From Flavihumibacter profundi (lineage in GTDB: Bacteria; Bacteroidota; Bacteroidia; Chitinophagales; Chitinophagaceae), in contig NZ_JAIQXE010000003.1 in assembly GCF_020076305.1 (NCBI RefSeq), positions 310,001 through 374,000 of the forward strand: 64,000 nt of DNA. The letters run 5' to 3'. Position numbers and translations under genes: made by a program. The notes beneath the pieces were generated by a model that was given only the letters and a program-made list of their open reading frames with translations, did not search any database and was not told the origin of the DNA. Positions 17,823 to 26,637 of the stretch are shown in pieces; position 1 is the stretch's first letter, and each line of letters begins with the position of its first letter.

Positions 17823-19889
17823 ATGGATTTTCAAGTGTACTTATGGTATAAGGCGCCATTTTTAAGATTATTACCACCAATTGCAGGTGGAATTTTTTGT
17901 GCCGCATCTTTTTTGCCTGGTTACCGTTTTTTGCTTTTGCTACTTTGCTTTTTACTTTTATTATTGTTAGCATTTGCAAGCCAGGTAATTCGCCTACACT
18001 TTGCCTGGAGATGGGTTACAGGCCTTCTGATTAATTGCATCTTTTTTATAACAGGACTCTTATTATACCGGCAACAACAAATTAAGCAGCACAAAAACTG
18101 GATGGGCCACCATCTTGAAAAGACAATAGTTTTGATCGGGTCACCAAAAACAATCGCATCTCCCGGCCAAAAATCAGCCCGGTTACTATTTCATGTTTCT
18201 GGTATAATCACCTCGGACCACAGGAAAAAAAATGTAATTGGCACCATAATTCTATATGTCCCCATTCAACAGGCTTCATTATTCCTGCCCGGGGACCAAT
18301 GGTTAATCCCTGCAACAAATATCCAACCCATCAGGTCAGCAGGAAATCCCGGAGCCTTTGATTATGCGAGTTACTGCGAAAGGCAAAATATTTTCCACCA
18401 GTCCTATTTATTGAAAGGGCAATACATGATGGTCAAAAAGTCGGACCCCTTCAACATTTACCGTCTGTTGTGCCTGGGACAATTGTCAGCAATCCGCGCA
18501 ATTAAGGCAACCATGCCGTCAAAGTCCCAGGGACTGGCTATGGCATTGCTGATCGGCTACCGGGATGAAGTGGATAAAGATGTATTACAAGCATATACCA
18601 ATACCGGTGTGATTCATGTGATTGCCGTTTCAGGAATGCACCTGGGCCTGATTTTCCTGCTGCTCCAAAAACTTCTGGTCTTTCCGGAAAACCGCTACCC
18701 GGTTTTTAAATGGTTGAAAGCACTTTTGATACTCTTAATCACCTGGTGGTTCAGTGGTGTAGCCGGAGCCGCAGCTTCTATCATCCGTGCGGCATTTATG
18801 TTCAGTGTAATGCTGTTTTCGCGGCTCACCAGGAAACCTATGGATGCCATCCAATCAATAAATATCGGCGCTTTTATTTTGCTTTGCTACCAACCCAATT
18901 GGCTTTGGGATGCAGGTTTCCAGCTTTCTTTTGCAGCCTTGTTAAGTATTATCTGTTACCAACCCATTATTGAAAACCTGGTCCAGTTCAAAAACCGCAT
19001 TATCAGAGGGATCTGGCAATTATCAGCGGTAACCCTTTCTGCCCAAATCCTAACCTTACCCATCAGCATCTGTCAATTTCACCAGACCCCTGTATATTTC
19101 CTTATCGCAAATCTCATTGCAGTTCCCCTCTCAAGTATTGCGCTAGTCACAGCCATTATCCAGTGGCTGACGAGTGTATTGGGCATACCCCTTACTATAG
19201 CCGGCCAATTCACCGGGTACATGATTGCTGGCATGAATTCAGGGATCTTGCGCATCAACCAATTGCCTGGTGTGGTGATTGACCAGATCGAATGGAGCTT
19301 TTTACAAACCATTACTTCCTATATAATAATTATCGCTTTAACAAACTTGATCATCCACCGGAATAAAACAGCATTTATAGTAAGCTTGCTGGCTATGGCT
19401 GGTTTCTTTGGCCTTCGGCTGCAGGATTGCCTTGCAAAAAACCAACAGTTTTTGTTGCTAAATTTCCACATTCCCGGCCAGCAAGCCATTGCGATGATAC
19501 AGGGAAGGACACTTTACCTGGTTAAAACAAGTCCACAGTTTTCGCCTTCAACACTTCTCCAGGTGGAAAGGCATTTCAGGATTAAGGAAATCCGGCACAT
19601 GCCTGGTAAATTATTCAGGTTTGGTAACCTTTTTCTGGCCATCCCATCGGAATATAATGATATCCCGTCCCTTTTAGTTGAAAAGCCAGGCTACCTGGTT
19701 CTACCGGAAGGCCTTCAAAAGATTGAAGGCCTTATTCCAATTGCCACAGATAAAACCATATTGGTAATTGATGGGAATGTCCCGCAATGGCGGGCAAGGC
19801 AATGGAGCAATATACTTGCCCGGCATCATATTGCCTTTTATAATACCTGGGAATCAGGTGCCCTTCAGCTTACTGTAAACAAGTTCTGA
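17823..19889 (+). CDS. comEC: ComEC/Rec2-family DNA-uptake channel protein
   Basis: A 688-residue polytopic membrane protein. N-terminal helices (about residues 12-75) precede a soluble DUF4131-type domain. Then comes the competence core with GLAMALLIGYRDEVD and NTGVIHVIAVSGMHLGLIFLLL, the hallmark of ComEC/Rec2, followed by about eight more helices. In naturally competent bacteria ComEC carries single-stranded DNA across the inner membrane. The C-terminal ~150 residues lack the HxHxDH metallo-beta-lactamase motif found in Gram-positive ComEC. Whether the organism is competent is unknown. Confidence 0.93.
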   Translation: MDFQVYLWYKAPFLRLLPPIAGGIFCAASFLPGYRFLLLLLCFLLLLLLAFASQVIRLHFAWRWVTGLLINCIFFITGLLLYRQQQIKQHKNWMGHHLEKTIVLIGSPKTIASPGQKSARLLFHVSGIITSDHRKKNVIGTIILYVPIQQASLFLPGDQWLIPATNIQPIRSAGNPGAFDYASYCERQNIFHQSYLLKGQYMMVKKSDPFNIYRLLCLGQLSAIRAIKATMPSKSQGLAMALLIGYRDEVDKDVLQAYTNTGVIHVIAVSGMHLGLIFLLLQKLLVFPENRYPVFKWLKALLILLITWWFSGVAGAAASIIRAAFMFSVMLFSRLTRKPMDAIQSINIGAFILLCYQPNWLWDAGFQLSFAALLSIICYQPIIENLVQFKNRIIRGIWQLSAVTLSAQILTLPISICQFHQTPVYFLIANLIAVPLSSIALVTAIIQWLTSVLGIPLTIAGQFTGYMIAGMNSGILRINQLPGVVIDQIEWSFLQTITSYIIIIALTNLIIHRNKTAFIVSLLAMAGFFGLRLQDCLAKNQQFLLLNFHIPGQQAIAMIQGRTLYLVKTSPQFSPSTLLQVERHFRIKEIRHMPGKLFRFGNLFLAIPSEYNDIPSLLVEKPGYLVLPEGLQKIEGLIPIATDKTILVIDGNVPQWRARQWSNILARHHIAFYNTWESGALQLTVNKF

Positions 19890-19918
19890 ACAGCCCCTGA
19901 AATTTCCCGCTGAAACCG

Positions 19919-19926
19919 TAGCTTTG
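19919..19926 (+). promoter_or_regulatory. -7 box of the purH promoter
   Basis: TAGCTTTG matches the -7 consensus and lies 72 bases before the purH ATG, leaving a leader of about 65 bases. Confidence 0.45.
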
Positions 19927-19998
19927 CGCCTTCAATGGCCGGTCTGCCCGGTTTTTCTAACTGCTTGCCAGCAATTTTTAAATTGTCAATTCCATCGT

Positions 19999-21531
19999 AT
20001 GACCAAAAAAATTCAATCAGCATTGATTTCCGTTTTCTATAAAGACGGTTTGGAACCCCTGGTTCGATTGTTGCATGAACAGGGTGTAACTATCTATTCT
20101 ACCGGAGGCACACAACAGTTTATTGAAAAACTGAACTTACCCTGCATACCAGTTGAAAGTGTTACTTCATATCCCTCTATTTTGGGCGGTCGTGTAAAAA
20201 CTTTACATCCAAAAGTATTTGGCGGTATCCTCGGAAGAAGGAATAATGAACAAGATCTGCAGGAGATGAAGGATTACGAAATTCCCGAACTTGACCTTGT
20301 GATTGTAGACCTGTACCCATTTGAGGAAACGGTCGCAAATACCAGCGAAGAACAAGCGATCATTGAAAAAATTGATATCGGAGGTCCATCCATGATAAGG
20401 GGCGCAGCTAAAAACCATCGTGATGTAGTTGTAATTGCTTCGAAACAGGATTATGGTTTCCTTGAACAATTGCTACGCGATCAGCAAGGCACTACCTCCC
20501 TGGAACAACGCCGCCATTTCGCCGCGAAAGCATTTGAGGTTTGCGCCCATTATGATGTAGCTATTTCGAAATACTTCACCCCAGCAATGGATAATTATTT
20601 TCTGGCATCAGTTCCAAATCCAAAAATTATGCGGTATGGTGAAAACCCTCATCAGAAAGGTGTTTTCTATGGCGAACTGAATGATATATTCAATCAATTG
20701 AACGGAAAGGAACTTTCCTATAATAACCTGGTGGATGTTGATGCCGCTGTACAGCTTATCAGAGAATTCCAGATTACCGGTAATGAACAAACGAATTATA
20801 CATTTGCCATCATTAAGCATACTAATGTTTGCGGAATTGCCGCAAGGCCATCCGTTAAAGCTGCGTGGGATAGTGCACTGGCCGGTGATCCTGAAAGCGC
20901 CTTCGGCGGAGTGCTGGTATGTAATGGCACCATCGACAGTTCAACTGCAAATGCCATTAACGAGATATTTTTTGAAGTCTTGATAGCTCCTGATTTTGAA
21001 CCCACCGCGCTCGAAATCCTGCGTACAAAAAAGAACCGCATCCTGCTCCAGCAAAAAGAACAACTTGCTTCGAGTCATCAGTTCAAATCTTTGCTGAATG
21101 GTGTACTAGTTCAGGAAAATGATGAAGGCAACTTCTCAAAATGGGAAGATGTAGGTGGAAGAGTATCAACGTCCGCAGAAAAAGAAGACCTCCTGTTTGC
21201 AAACCTCATTTGCAAACATTTGAAAAGCAATGCTATTGCGATTGTTAAAAACAAACAACTGATTGGCAAAGGTTGCGGACAAACAAGCCGCATTGACTCA
21301 TTGCGCCAGTCTATTGAAAAATCAAAACAGTTCAATTTTGATTTGAAAGGATCTGTATTGGCCAGTGATGCTTTCTTCCCCTTTAATGACTGTGTGCAAT
21401 TGGCACATGAAGCTGGCATAGAAGCATTTGTTCAGCCGGGAGGATCGATCAGGGATAATGACTCTATAGAATATTGCAAATCAAATAACCTGGCCATGGT
21501 TATGACAGGTATGCGTCACTTTAAACATTAA
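19999..21531 (+). CDS. purH: Bifunctional AICAR transformylase / IMP cyclohydrolase
   Basis: A 510-residue PurH that carries out the last two steps of IMP synthesis. The start is the ATG giving MTKKIQSALISVFYKDGL; an in-frame TTG at 19924 overlaps the promoter box and is not family-like. The N-terminal MGS-like cyclohydrolase domain has STGGTQQFIEK, GRVKTLHPKV and IDIGGPSMIRGAAKNH. The C-terminal transformylase has RYGENPHQKG, the catalytic KHTNVCG, DPESAFGG and the end ASDAFFPFNDC...QPGGSIRD. Confidence 0.97.
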   Translation: MTKKIQSALISVFYKDGLEPLVRLLHEQGVTIYSTGGTQQFIEKLNLPCIPVESVTSYPSILGGRVKTLHPKVFGGILGRRNNEQDLQEMKDYEIPELDLVIVDLYPFEETVANTSEEQAIIEKIDIGGPSMIRGAAKNHRDVVVIASKQDYGFLEQLLRDQQGTTSLEQRRHFAAKAFEVCAHYDVAISKYFTPAMDNYFLASVPNPKIMRYGENPHQKGVFYGELNDIFNQLNGKELSYNNLVDVDAAVQLIREFQITGNEQTNYTFAIIKHTNVCGIAARPSVKAAWDSALAGDPESAFGGVLVCNGTIDSSTANAINEIFFEVLIAPDFEPTALEILRTKKNRILLQQKEQLASSHQFKSLLNGVLVQENDEGNFSKWEDVGGRVSTSAEKEDLLFANLICKHLKSNAIAIVKNKQLIGKGCGQTSRIDSLRQSIEKSKQFNFDLKGSVLASDAFFPFNDCVQLAHEAGIEAFVQPGGSIRDNDSIEYCKSNNLAMVMTGMRHFKH

Positions 21532-21532
21532 A

Positions 21533-21546
21533 AGCACCCTGGTGCT
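21533..21546 (+). promoter_or_regulatory. Tight hairpin covering the GTG start of the EamA gene
   Basis: AGCACC and GGTGCT form a 6-base-pair stem with a very small loop; the GTG start codon at 21542-21544 lies inside the 3' arm. It may hide the start codon or end some purH transcripts, although no T run follows. Confidence 0.35.
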
Positions 21547-22492
21547 CAAAAAATTAGCGCGGGTAAACCCACTCACAATCAGGAAAAGAGGTACAAGGGC
21601 AAAGGCCCTTGCTGCACTGGCATTAGTGTGCTTTTTATGGGGAACTACCTGGCTGGCTTCCAAGGCAGGCGTAAAACATATGCCTGCTTTTCAAATGGCA
21701 GGTATTCGGCAATTAATTGGTGGATCTGTTTACCTGGCCTACTTTTCCTTTAAAGGAAGGGCATTCCCGAAAGGCAGGGAATGGGGACCGGTACTTGTGC
21801 TCAGTTTTCTTAATATTTTCCTGAGTAATGGACTAAGCACCTGGGGTGTGCAATACATTTCAAGTGGGTTAGGGGCAATCATCGCCGCTATGGTGCCGCT
21901 TTGGCTTGTAGTGATCGCTTTGTTTGGCGGAACTTCTAACTTTAATGCCAGGTCTGTCATAGGATTCATACTTGGCTTTGCCGGTATCTGCATTATATTT
22001 TATGATCACCTTCAAGATTTCCTGAACACAGATTTCAGGTTTGGAATAATTCTCTCCATCGGTGCAAGCCTTTCCTGGGCATTCGGAACACTTTATACAA
22101 AAAAACAGGCTCTGGCATTTAATCCGTATTTCAGTATCGGATTACAAATGGTTATATCAGGAATTGCCATGACTGGGGTTGCACTATTAACAGGTAAGCA
22201 TATTCCCATTTCACAAATCCCAATAATTTCCTGGCTGTCCATCGCCTACCTGGCTATATTCGGATCTGTGTTTGCTTTCATGGCATACCTGTATGCTTTG
22301 CAAAACCTGCCAACAGAGCAGGCCTCTATTTATGCTTACATTAACCCAATTGTAGCTATTTTACTGGGAAGCTTAATCTTCGATGAGAAACTAAATAGTT
22401 TTATAATTATTGGTGGCATAGTTGCTATTGCTGGCGTATACCTTGTAAATGAATCATTTAAAGGAACCACAATTCAATCAGAATCCCAATAA
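21542..22492 (+). CDS. EamA (DMT) family transporter
   Basis: A 316-residue inner-membrane protein with about ten helices arranged as two EamA repeats; the first opens with ALAALALVCFLWGTTWLASKAG, the usual motif. The drug/metabolite transporter superfamily mostly exports amino acids or metabolites; the substrate cannot be told. The only sensible start is a GTG ten bases after purH, and it lies in a small hairpin. The end overlaps the convergent deacetylase-like gene by 19 bases. Confidence 0.9.
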   Translation: MLKKLARVNPLTIRKRGTRAKALAALALVCFLWGTTWLASKAGVKHMPAFQMAGIRQLIGGSVYLAYFSFKGRAFPKGREWGPVLVLSFLNIFLSNGLSTWGVQYISSGLGAIIAAMVPLWLVVIALFGGTSNFNARSVIGFILGFAGICIIFYDHLQDFLNTDFRFGIILSIGASLSWAFGTLYTKKQALAFNPYFSIGLQMVISGIAMTGVALLTGKHIPISQIPIISWLSIAYLAIFGSVFAFMAYLYALQNLPTEQASIYAYINPIVAILLGSLIFDEKLNSFIIIGGIVAIAGVYLVNESFKGTTIQSESQ

Positions 22493-23796
22493 GCATCTTC
22501 CTTCATAAATATCTCGTACACTTCACGCCAGCCTTTGTATTGTGGGTCGGTGCCCAAAATAGTGTTGTGCCAGATGGTAATGAAACAGCCCCTAACCTTT
22601 TTTACTGCTGCATAATATTTCATCAGTTCTGTATAAGCCTGTTGCGGACTCAGCTTCTGTTCATAAAAAGAATTGGCATCCATAAAACAGAATGGATAAA
22701 GCATCAAATCTGTAGCAGCATTTTCCCTGAGGTTAAACCAGTAATATGACGATGCAACAGAAGCCCTGAATCCGTTGATACTGCCATATCCCATAGAAAA
22801 TTCCTGGCGTATTCCGCACCTGTAAAGCCTTTCAAAAGTTTCTGGTAAACTGAACTTAATATAGTGCTGACGACTTTTTGAAATTGTAATATCGGCAACT
22901 GCCTCAATCCATTCCTTTTCTTCTGCCAAAATTTTATCATTTTCTGCGACACTACTTTGCCAGGATGGATGCAAACCTACCTTATAGGTTGCCGCATAAT
23001 AATTGATGAGGGTCTGGAACTCTTTTACCTCGGTTGAAATATTTCGGTCATACCCCTGTTGTTCCTGCGCTACCAGAAAAAAGAACACAGGTTTTGACCT
23101 GCAATATAAATGCAGTGCATCGAGCCACTCATATGCATCATAGGGATCTTTCTCCTTTCCTCTTAATACCTTAAATCGCCTGACAGTTGAAGGCCAGTCA
23201 AATTTTACTACCGACTTCAATAAACCGCCGATACTTCTCAGCATACCTTTCGACAGATATGCATACATCATATCAATATCGTAGGTCGGCATAAACGTGA
23301 AACTTTTCCGGCGGAATAAAACCTGCGGATATTTCACCTTCAATATTTCCTGCCATTGTTGTAACCAGATATTCACCAATGGCTCATCGAGGAAACCTTC
23401 CCGGTATGCAAGTGATGATAAGTAGGAGAAACGGCCGTATGCATCTTTTCCATGAGGAAGGTATTCTTCATACCGGCTGACCAGGTAAAATATTGCAGCA
23501 AGTATATCAAATGGCAGATCACCTTCCGGGATAGAAAAAAATGCTTTGCTCGTATTCCAGTTGAAACAAACCACCTCTTGCGGTTTGATATCATCCTCAA
23601 ATAATAAATTTACAGGCGGCAGGAAAAATTCCTGTTCAGAATACCTAACCGGGCTATAATTTATTTTTGCGCCCTCGTACAAGTGGAAAACATTGGGGTC
23701 TGTTGTAATATCCGCCCTTTCAAGAAGTATTTCCCGGCTGATAAAATCTACCACGTAACTGAGGCGTGAACTACGTTGTTGCGTGTATATTAACAT
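22474..23796 (-). CDS. Polysaccharide deacetylase-like protein (DUF7033-type N-terminus)
   Basis: A 440-residue protein starting MLIYTQQRSSRLSYVVDFI; an in-frame start at 23865 would overlap lutB and is not preferred. The N-terminal ~130 residues resemble the domain found before Bacteroidota polysaccharide deacetylases. The catalytic barrel begins at FMPTYDIDMMYAY, where TYDID is equivalent to the family's TFDD metal motif, followed by VGLHPSWQS (His ligand region) and a late FITIWHNTILGT. It may remove acetyl groups from a cell-surface polysaccharide. It is the last gene of the DUF3109-lutB operon, four bases after lutB. Confidence 0.82.
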   Translation of the reverse strand: MLIYTQQRSSRLSYVVDFISREILLERADITTDPNVFHLYEGAKINYSPVRYSEQEFFLPPVNLLFEDDIKPQEVVCFNWNTSKAFFSIPEGDLPFDILAAIFYLVSRYEEYLPHGKDAYGRFSYLSSLAYREGFLDEPLVNIWLQQWQEILKVKYPQVLFRRKSFTFMPTYDIDMMYAYLSKGMLRSIGGLLKSVVKFDWPSTVRRFKVLRGKEKDPYDAYEWLDALHLYCRSKPVFFFLVAQEQQGYDRNISTEVKEFQTLINYYAATYKVGLHPSWQSSVAENDKILAEEKEWIEAVADITISKSRQHYIKFSLPETFERLYRCGIRQEFSMGYGSINGFRASVASSYYWFNLRENAATDLMLYPFCFMDANSFYEQKLSPQQAYTELMKYYAAVKKVRGCFITIWHNTILGTDPQYKGWREVYEIFMKEDAYWDSD

Positions 23797-23800
23797 ACCT

Positions 23801-25183
23801 TCAGGAAAGGTTGTTTTTTTCGCGCCAGAGCTGGTTGAAACTTTTCTCCGGAAACACAAGGTCACTCCGTCTTGCTGTCCAGGCTTTAAATACTTTATTA
23901 ACCATCCAGTTCTTCATTTTTGCGTTTCCCTTATTCATCCATTTCCTGTTCATAACACCTATTTTCCAACCCTTCCAGGCCATTTTTTCCGTCCAGCTTG
24001 CAAAACCCTCCTCTACCGCTTCATGCCTGTTTTCGAGCAATAATTCGTGCAGGTTAATTTTAACCGCACATACTTCCGTACAGTTGCCGCAAAGGGAGGA
24101 TGCATGGCTTAAATGCTTCCAATCATCCATGCCTCTCAGGTGAGGTGTAATTACACTGCCTATGGGACCGCTATAAGTAGTCCCATAAGCATGCCCGCCA
24201 ATATTTTTGTAAACGGGGCAGGCATTCAAACATGCACCGCATCGGATGCAATAGAGGCTTTCCCTTGTTTTCGGGTTGGCGAGTAGGTTAGTACGACCGT
24301 TATCGAGTAATATCACAATCATCTCTTCAGGACCATCGGTTTCGGCAGGTTGCCGGGGCCCGGAAATAATGGTATTGTAAACAGTCATCTGCTGGCCTGT
24401 TCCATAAGTGGCAAGCAGGGGCCAGAAGAGTCCAAGGTCCTGCATTGACGGAATCACTTTTTCAATACCAACTACGACTATATGTGTTTTAGGCCAGGCG
24501 CAGCTAAGCCTGGCATTACCTTCGTTTTCCGTGAGGGCAATGCCGCCAATATCGCTAATGAGAAAATTAGCGCCGGTTACCCCTATTTCGGCCTGTACAT
24601 ATTTTCCCCTTAAACGTTCACGGGCTTCGAGGGTTAGTTCCCCAGGACTTAGTTTAGGATCGGTACCCAGTTTTTCTGCAAATAAGCGGGCTACATCTTC
24701 CTTGCTCTTGTGCATCGCGGGAGTTACAATATGGTATGGCGTTTCACCATCCAGTTGCTGGATATATTCCCCAAGGTCGGTCTCAACGCTCTCGATATGG
24801 TGCTCTTCCATGAAATCATTCAATTTGATTTCTTCAGTGACCATACTTTTACTTTTGACCAGGATTTTACATTGTTTCTCCCTGCAGATCCTAAGTATTT
24901 CTTCCCTTGCCTGTTGTGCATCTTCAGCCCACAAAACTATTCCCCCACGTGCAGTAAAGGCCGACTCGAAATTCTCCAGTTGCTGGTCGAGTGTTTCAAT
25001 TGCACGCCACTTGATATTTTTTGCCCGTTCTCTCGCCAGGTTCAGGTGTTCGAACTGTTCTTTCCCCTTAGGAACAACCGCATTGTACCTTCCAATATTG
25101 AAATTAATTTTCCGGCGGTGTTCAAGGTCCGCAGCTTTCACATTGCTTTTCGCAAGGAATACATCCTTTATTTCATTAGACAT
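23801..25183 (-). CDS. LutB-type iron-sulfur protein with LUD domain
   Basis: A 460-residue fusion of an N-terminal LUD domain (GVTGANFLISDIGGIALTENEGN, about residues 205-228) and two [4Fe-4S] motifs: CIRCGACLNACPVY and CGNCTEVCAVKI. This matches LutB/YkgF of lactate utilisation. A C-terminal DUF3390-like region follows. lutA is not in the window and the lutC-like gene is about 17 kb away. It lies nine bases after the DUF3109 gene and four before the deacetylase gene, so all three are probably co-transcribed. Confidence 0.93.
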   Translation of the reverse strand: MSNEIKDVFLAKSNVKAADLEHRRKINFNIGRYNAVVPKGKEQFEHLNLARERAKNIKWRAIETLDQQLENFESAFTARGGIVLWAEDAQQAREEILRICREKQCKILVKSKSMVTEEIKLNDFMEEHHIESVETDLGEYIQQLDGETPYHIVTPAMHKSKEDVARLFAEKLGTDPKLSPGELTLEARERLRGKYVQAEIGVTGANFLISDIGGIALTENEGNARLSCAWPKTHIVVVGIEKVIPSMQDLGLFWPLLATYGTGQQMTVYNTIISGPRQPAETDGPEEMIVILLDNGRTNLLANPKTRESLYCIRCGACLNACPVYKNIGGHAYGTTYSGPIGSVITPHLRGMDDWKHLSHASSLCGNCTEVCAVKINLHELLLENRHEAVEEGFASWTEKMAWKGWKIGVMNRKWMNKGNAKMKNWMVNKVFKAWTARRSDLVFPEKSFNQLWREKNNLS

Positions 25184-25192
25184 AGGCAGCTC

Positions 25193-25771
25193 TTACTTTG
25201 ATCCATGATAATGCTGGTAATAAGCATCCAGTTGCTGGTAATAATCTTCGCCATATTTACGGATAATTGCCTCTTTAAGAAACTGGTAAACCGGAACTTT
25301 AAGTTTCTTACCCAATTTACATGCCGCATTGCACAAAGTTTCCCGGGGTTCGTAATTTACCAGGTCATATTCTTTGCCAACTTTAATCCGGATTGGGAAT
25401 AGGTGACAACTAATCGGTTTTTTCCATGTGATTTTACCATCGTAATAGGCTTGTTCAAAAGCACATTTGATTACACTGTTTTCATCCCTGAAACCATATG
25501 CACACATTCCACCATCAATTGCAGGGGTTACCCAGCCATATTCGCGATCGTACTGGTACCTTCCCTGTTTTTCAATAATATTAATTCCTTCTTTGGTCAG
25601 GTAAGGTTTAACTATATTGTAAACTTCATTAATGATGTCAAGTTCCTTTGTTTCCAGCGGCGCGCCGGTATCACCGTCTTCACAACATCCACCCTTGCAT
25701 TTAGACAGATCACAAACAAATTGTTCCTCAATTACTTCATCACTAACCAATGTATGTTCAATTACGATCAT
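25193..25771 (-). CDS. DUF3109 family cysteine-rich protein
   Basis: A 192-residue protein with many ordered cysteines: CDLSKCKGGCCEDGDTG near residues 20-36, CAYGFRD, CAFEQAYYDG, SCHLFPIR and CNAACKLG. This matches DUF3109, related to the YkgJ-type cysteine-cluster proteins that are thought to bind zinc or an iron-sulfur cluster. The function is not established. It is first in the operon with lutB, and a good -7 box lies 13 bases upstream. Confidence 0.9.
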   Translation of the reverse strand: MIVIEHTLVSDEVIEEQFVCDLSKCKGGCCEDGDTGAPLETKELDIINEVYNIVKPYLTKEGINIIEKQGRYQYDREYGWVTPAIDGGMCAYGFRDENSVIKCAFEQAYYDGKITWKKPISCHLFPIRIKVGKEYDLVNYEPRETLCNAACKLGKKLKVPVYQFLKEAIIRKYGEDYYQQLDAYYQHYHGSK

Positions 25772-25784
25772 TCTGTCTTTTTGC

Positions 25785-25792
25785 CAAAGTTA
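25785..25792 (-). promoter_or_regulatory. -7 box of the DUF3109-lutB operon
   Basis: TAACTTTG on the minus strand matches TAnnTTTG and lies 13 bases before the ATG at 25771. Confidence 0.45.
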
Positions 25793-25966
25793 ACTTATCA
25801 GGAATAATAGCTACCTTTTTTAATAAAATCACCTCCAAATAATACGTGCATGCCAGCTTTTTTTTTACCGGTGATTTATTAACCTGGCGCCAAAAAGCCA
25901 TACCAAAATCAATGATAAATTCAAAGTGCAGGTATATTCCTCATTGAAAGATAGAGACTGCAATAA

Positions 25967-26623
25967 TTAATCACGCCATTTAAGGGTGTTCACCAGGTGT
26001 TTCAGGTCTTCTTTAAGAAAATTATTTACAGGCCTAAGGGAATCTTCATTTGGCGTAGCGTCGAAATACAAGGCGCCCCGCAGGAAATGTTTAACAGAAT
26101 CACTTACCAGGAATTGGTTTGCAGTTGCGGTATTTCCGCCGATGCGAAAAAATATTCCATCTATTCCATTGGCCGTCCTGAAAACACTGTCTTCAATTGA
26201 ACTTGCTTTATAAGAGTGTTTGTAGGATAAGGTGTAGGAGCCATTTAAAAGCTTATCAAACCTGTTAACACCTATTGAGTCCACATATTCGCCTTTCGCA
26301 TTTTTTACTTTATACCTGGCTTTTCCGCCAATGCGATTGTAACTGATGTAAATTCTGCCTCCGTAATCAGGTACATCAATATTGATCCAGTATGGATTTT
26401 CAGGTTGCTCTTCAAAATAGGTACTATCCTGGGAAATTTTTGCGTAAACAGGGTATTCAAATGTGTAAGGGAAACCCGGCCTGTCAAAAACCTGGTATTG
26501 GTGTGCTGGCAGGTTGATTTTAAAATACCCGCGTGGTTTTGGTGTATAAGTACTGTTACATGCGGCAAAAATTAGTGCAATAAAAACTGGTGGTATGAAA
26601 AAATATTTTCCGGGTGATTTCAT
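25967..26623 (-). CDS. gldD: Gliding motility lipoprotein GldD
   Basis: A 218-residue lipoprotein. The signal peptide ends in the lipobox IFAAC (Cys22), and the mature part starts with the GldD motif TPKPRGYFKINLP, followed by GGRIYISYNR. GldD is needed for gliding and type IX secretion in Flavobacterium, but its biochemical role is not known and homologues occur in non-gliding Bacteroidota. It lies 14 bases downstream of gldE, the conserved order. Confidence 0.95.
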   Translation of the reverse strand: MKSPGKYFFIPPVFIALIFAACNSTYTPKPRGYFKINLPAHQYQVFDRPGFPYTFEYPVYAKISQDSTYFEEQPENPYWINIDVPDYGGRIYISYNRIGGKARYKVKNAKGEYVDSIGVNRFDKLLNGSYTLSYKHSYKASSIEDSVFRTANGIDGIFFRIGGNTATANQFLVSDSVKHFLRGALYFDATPNEDSLRPVNNFLKEDLKHLVNTLKWRD

Positions 26624-26637
26624 GAAACAGATTAGAT

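Noticed and set aside
19924-19998. Upstream TTG extension of purH
   Set aside because: It overlaps the -7 box; the family N-terminus starts at 19999.
23797-23865. N-terminal extension of the deacetylase-like gene into lutB
   Set aside because: It would overlap the lutB coding region by 65 bases; the ATG at 23796 gives the family-like start.
24408-25208. 266-residue open frame opposite lutB
   Set aside because: Serine-rich shadow of the LUD/iron-sulfur coding strand; no start region or motif.
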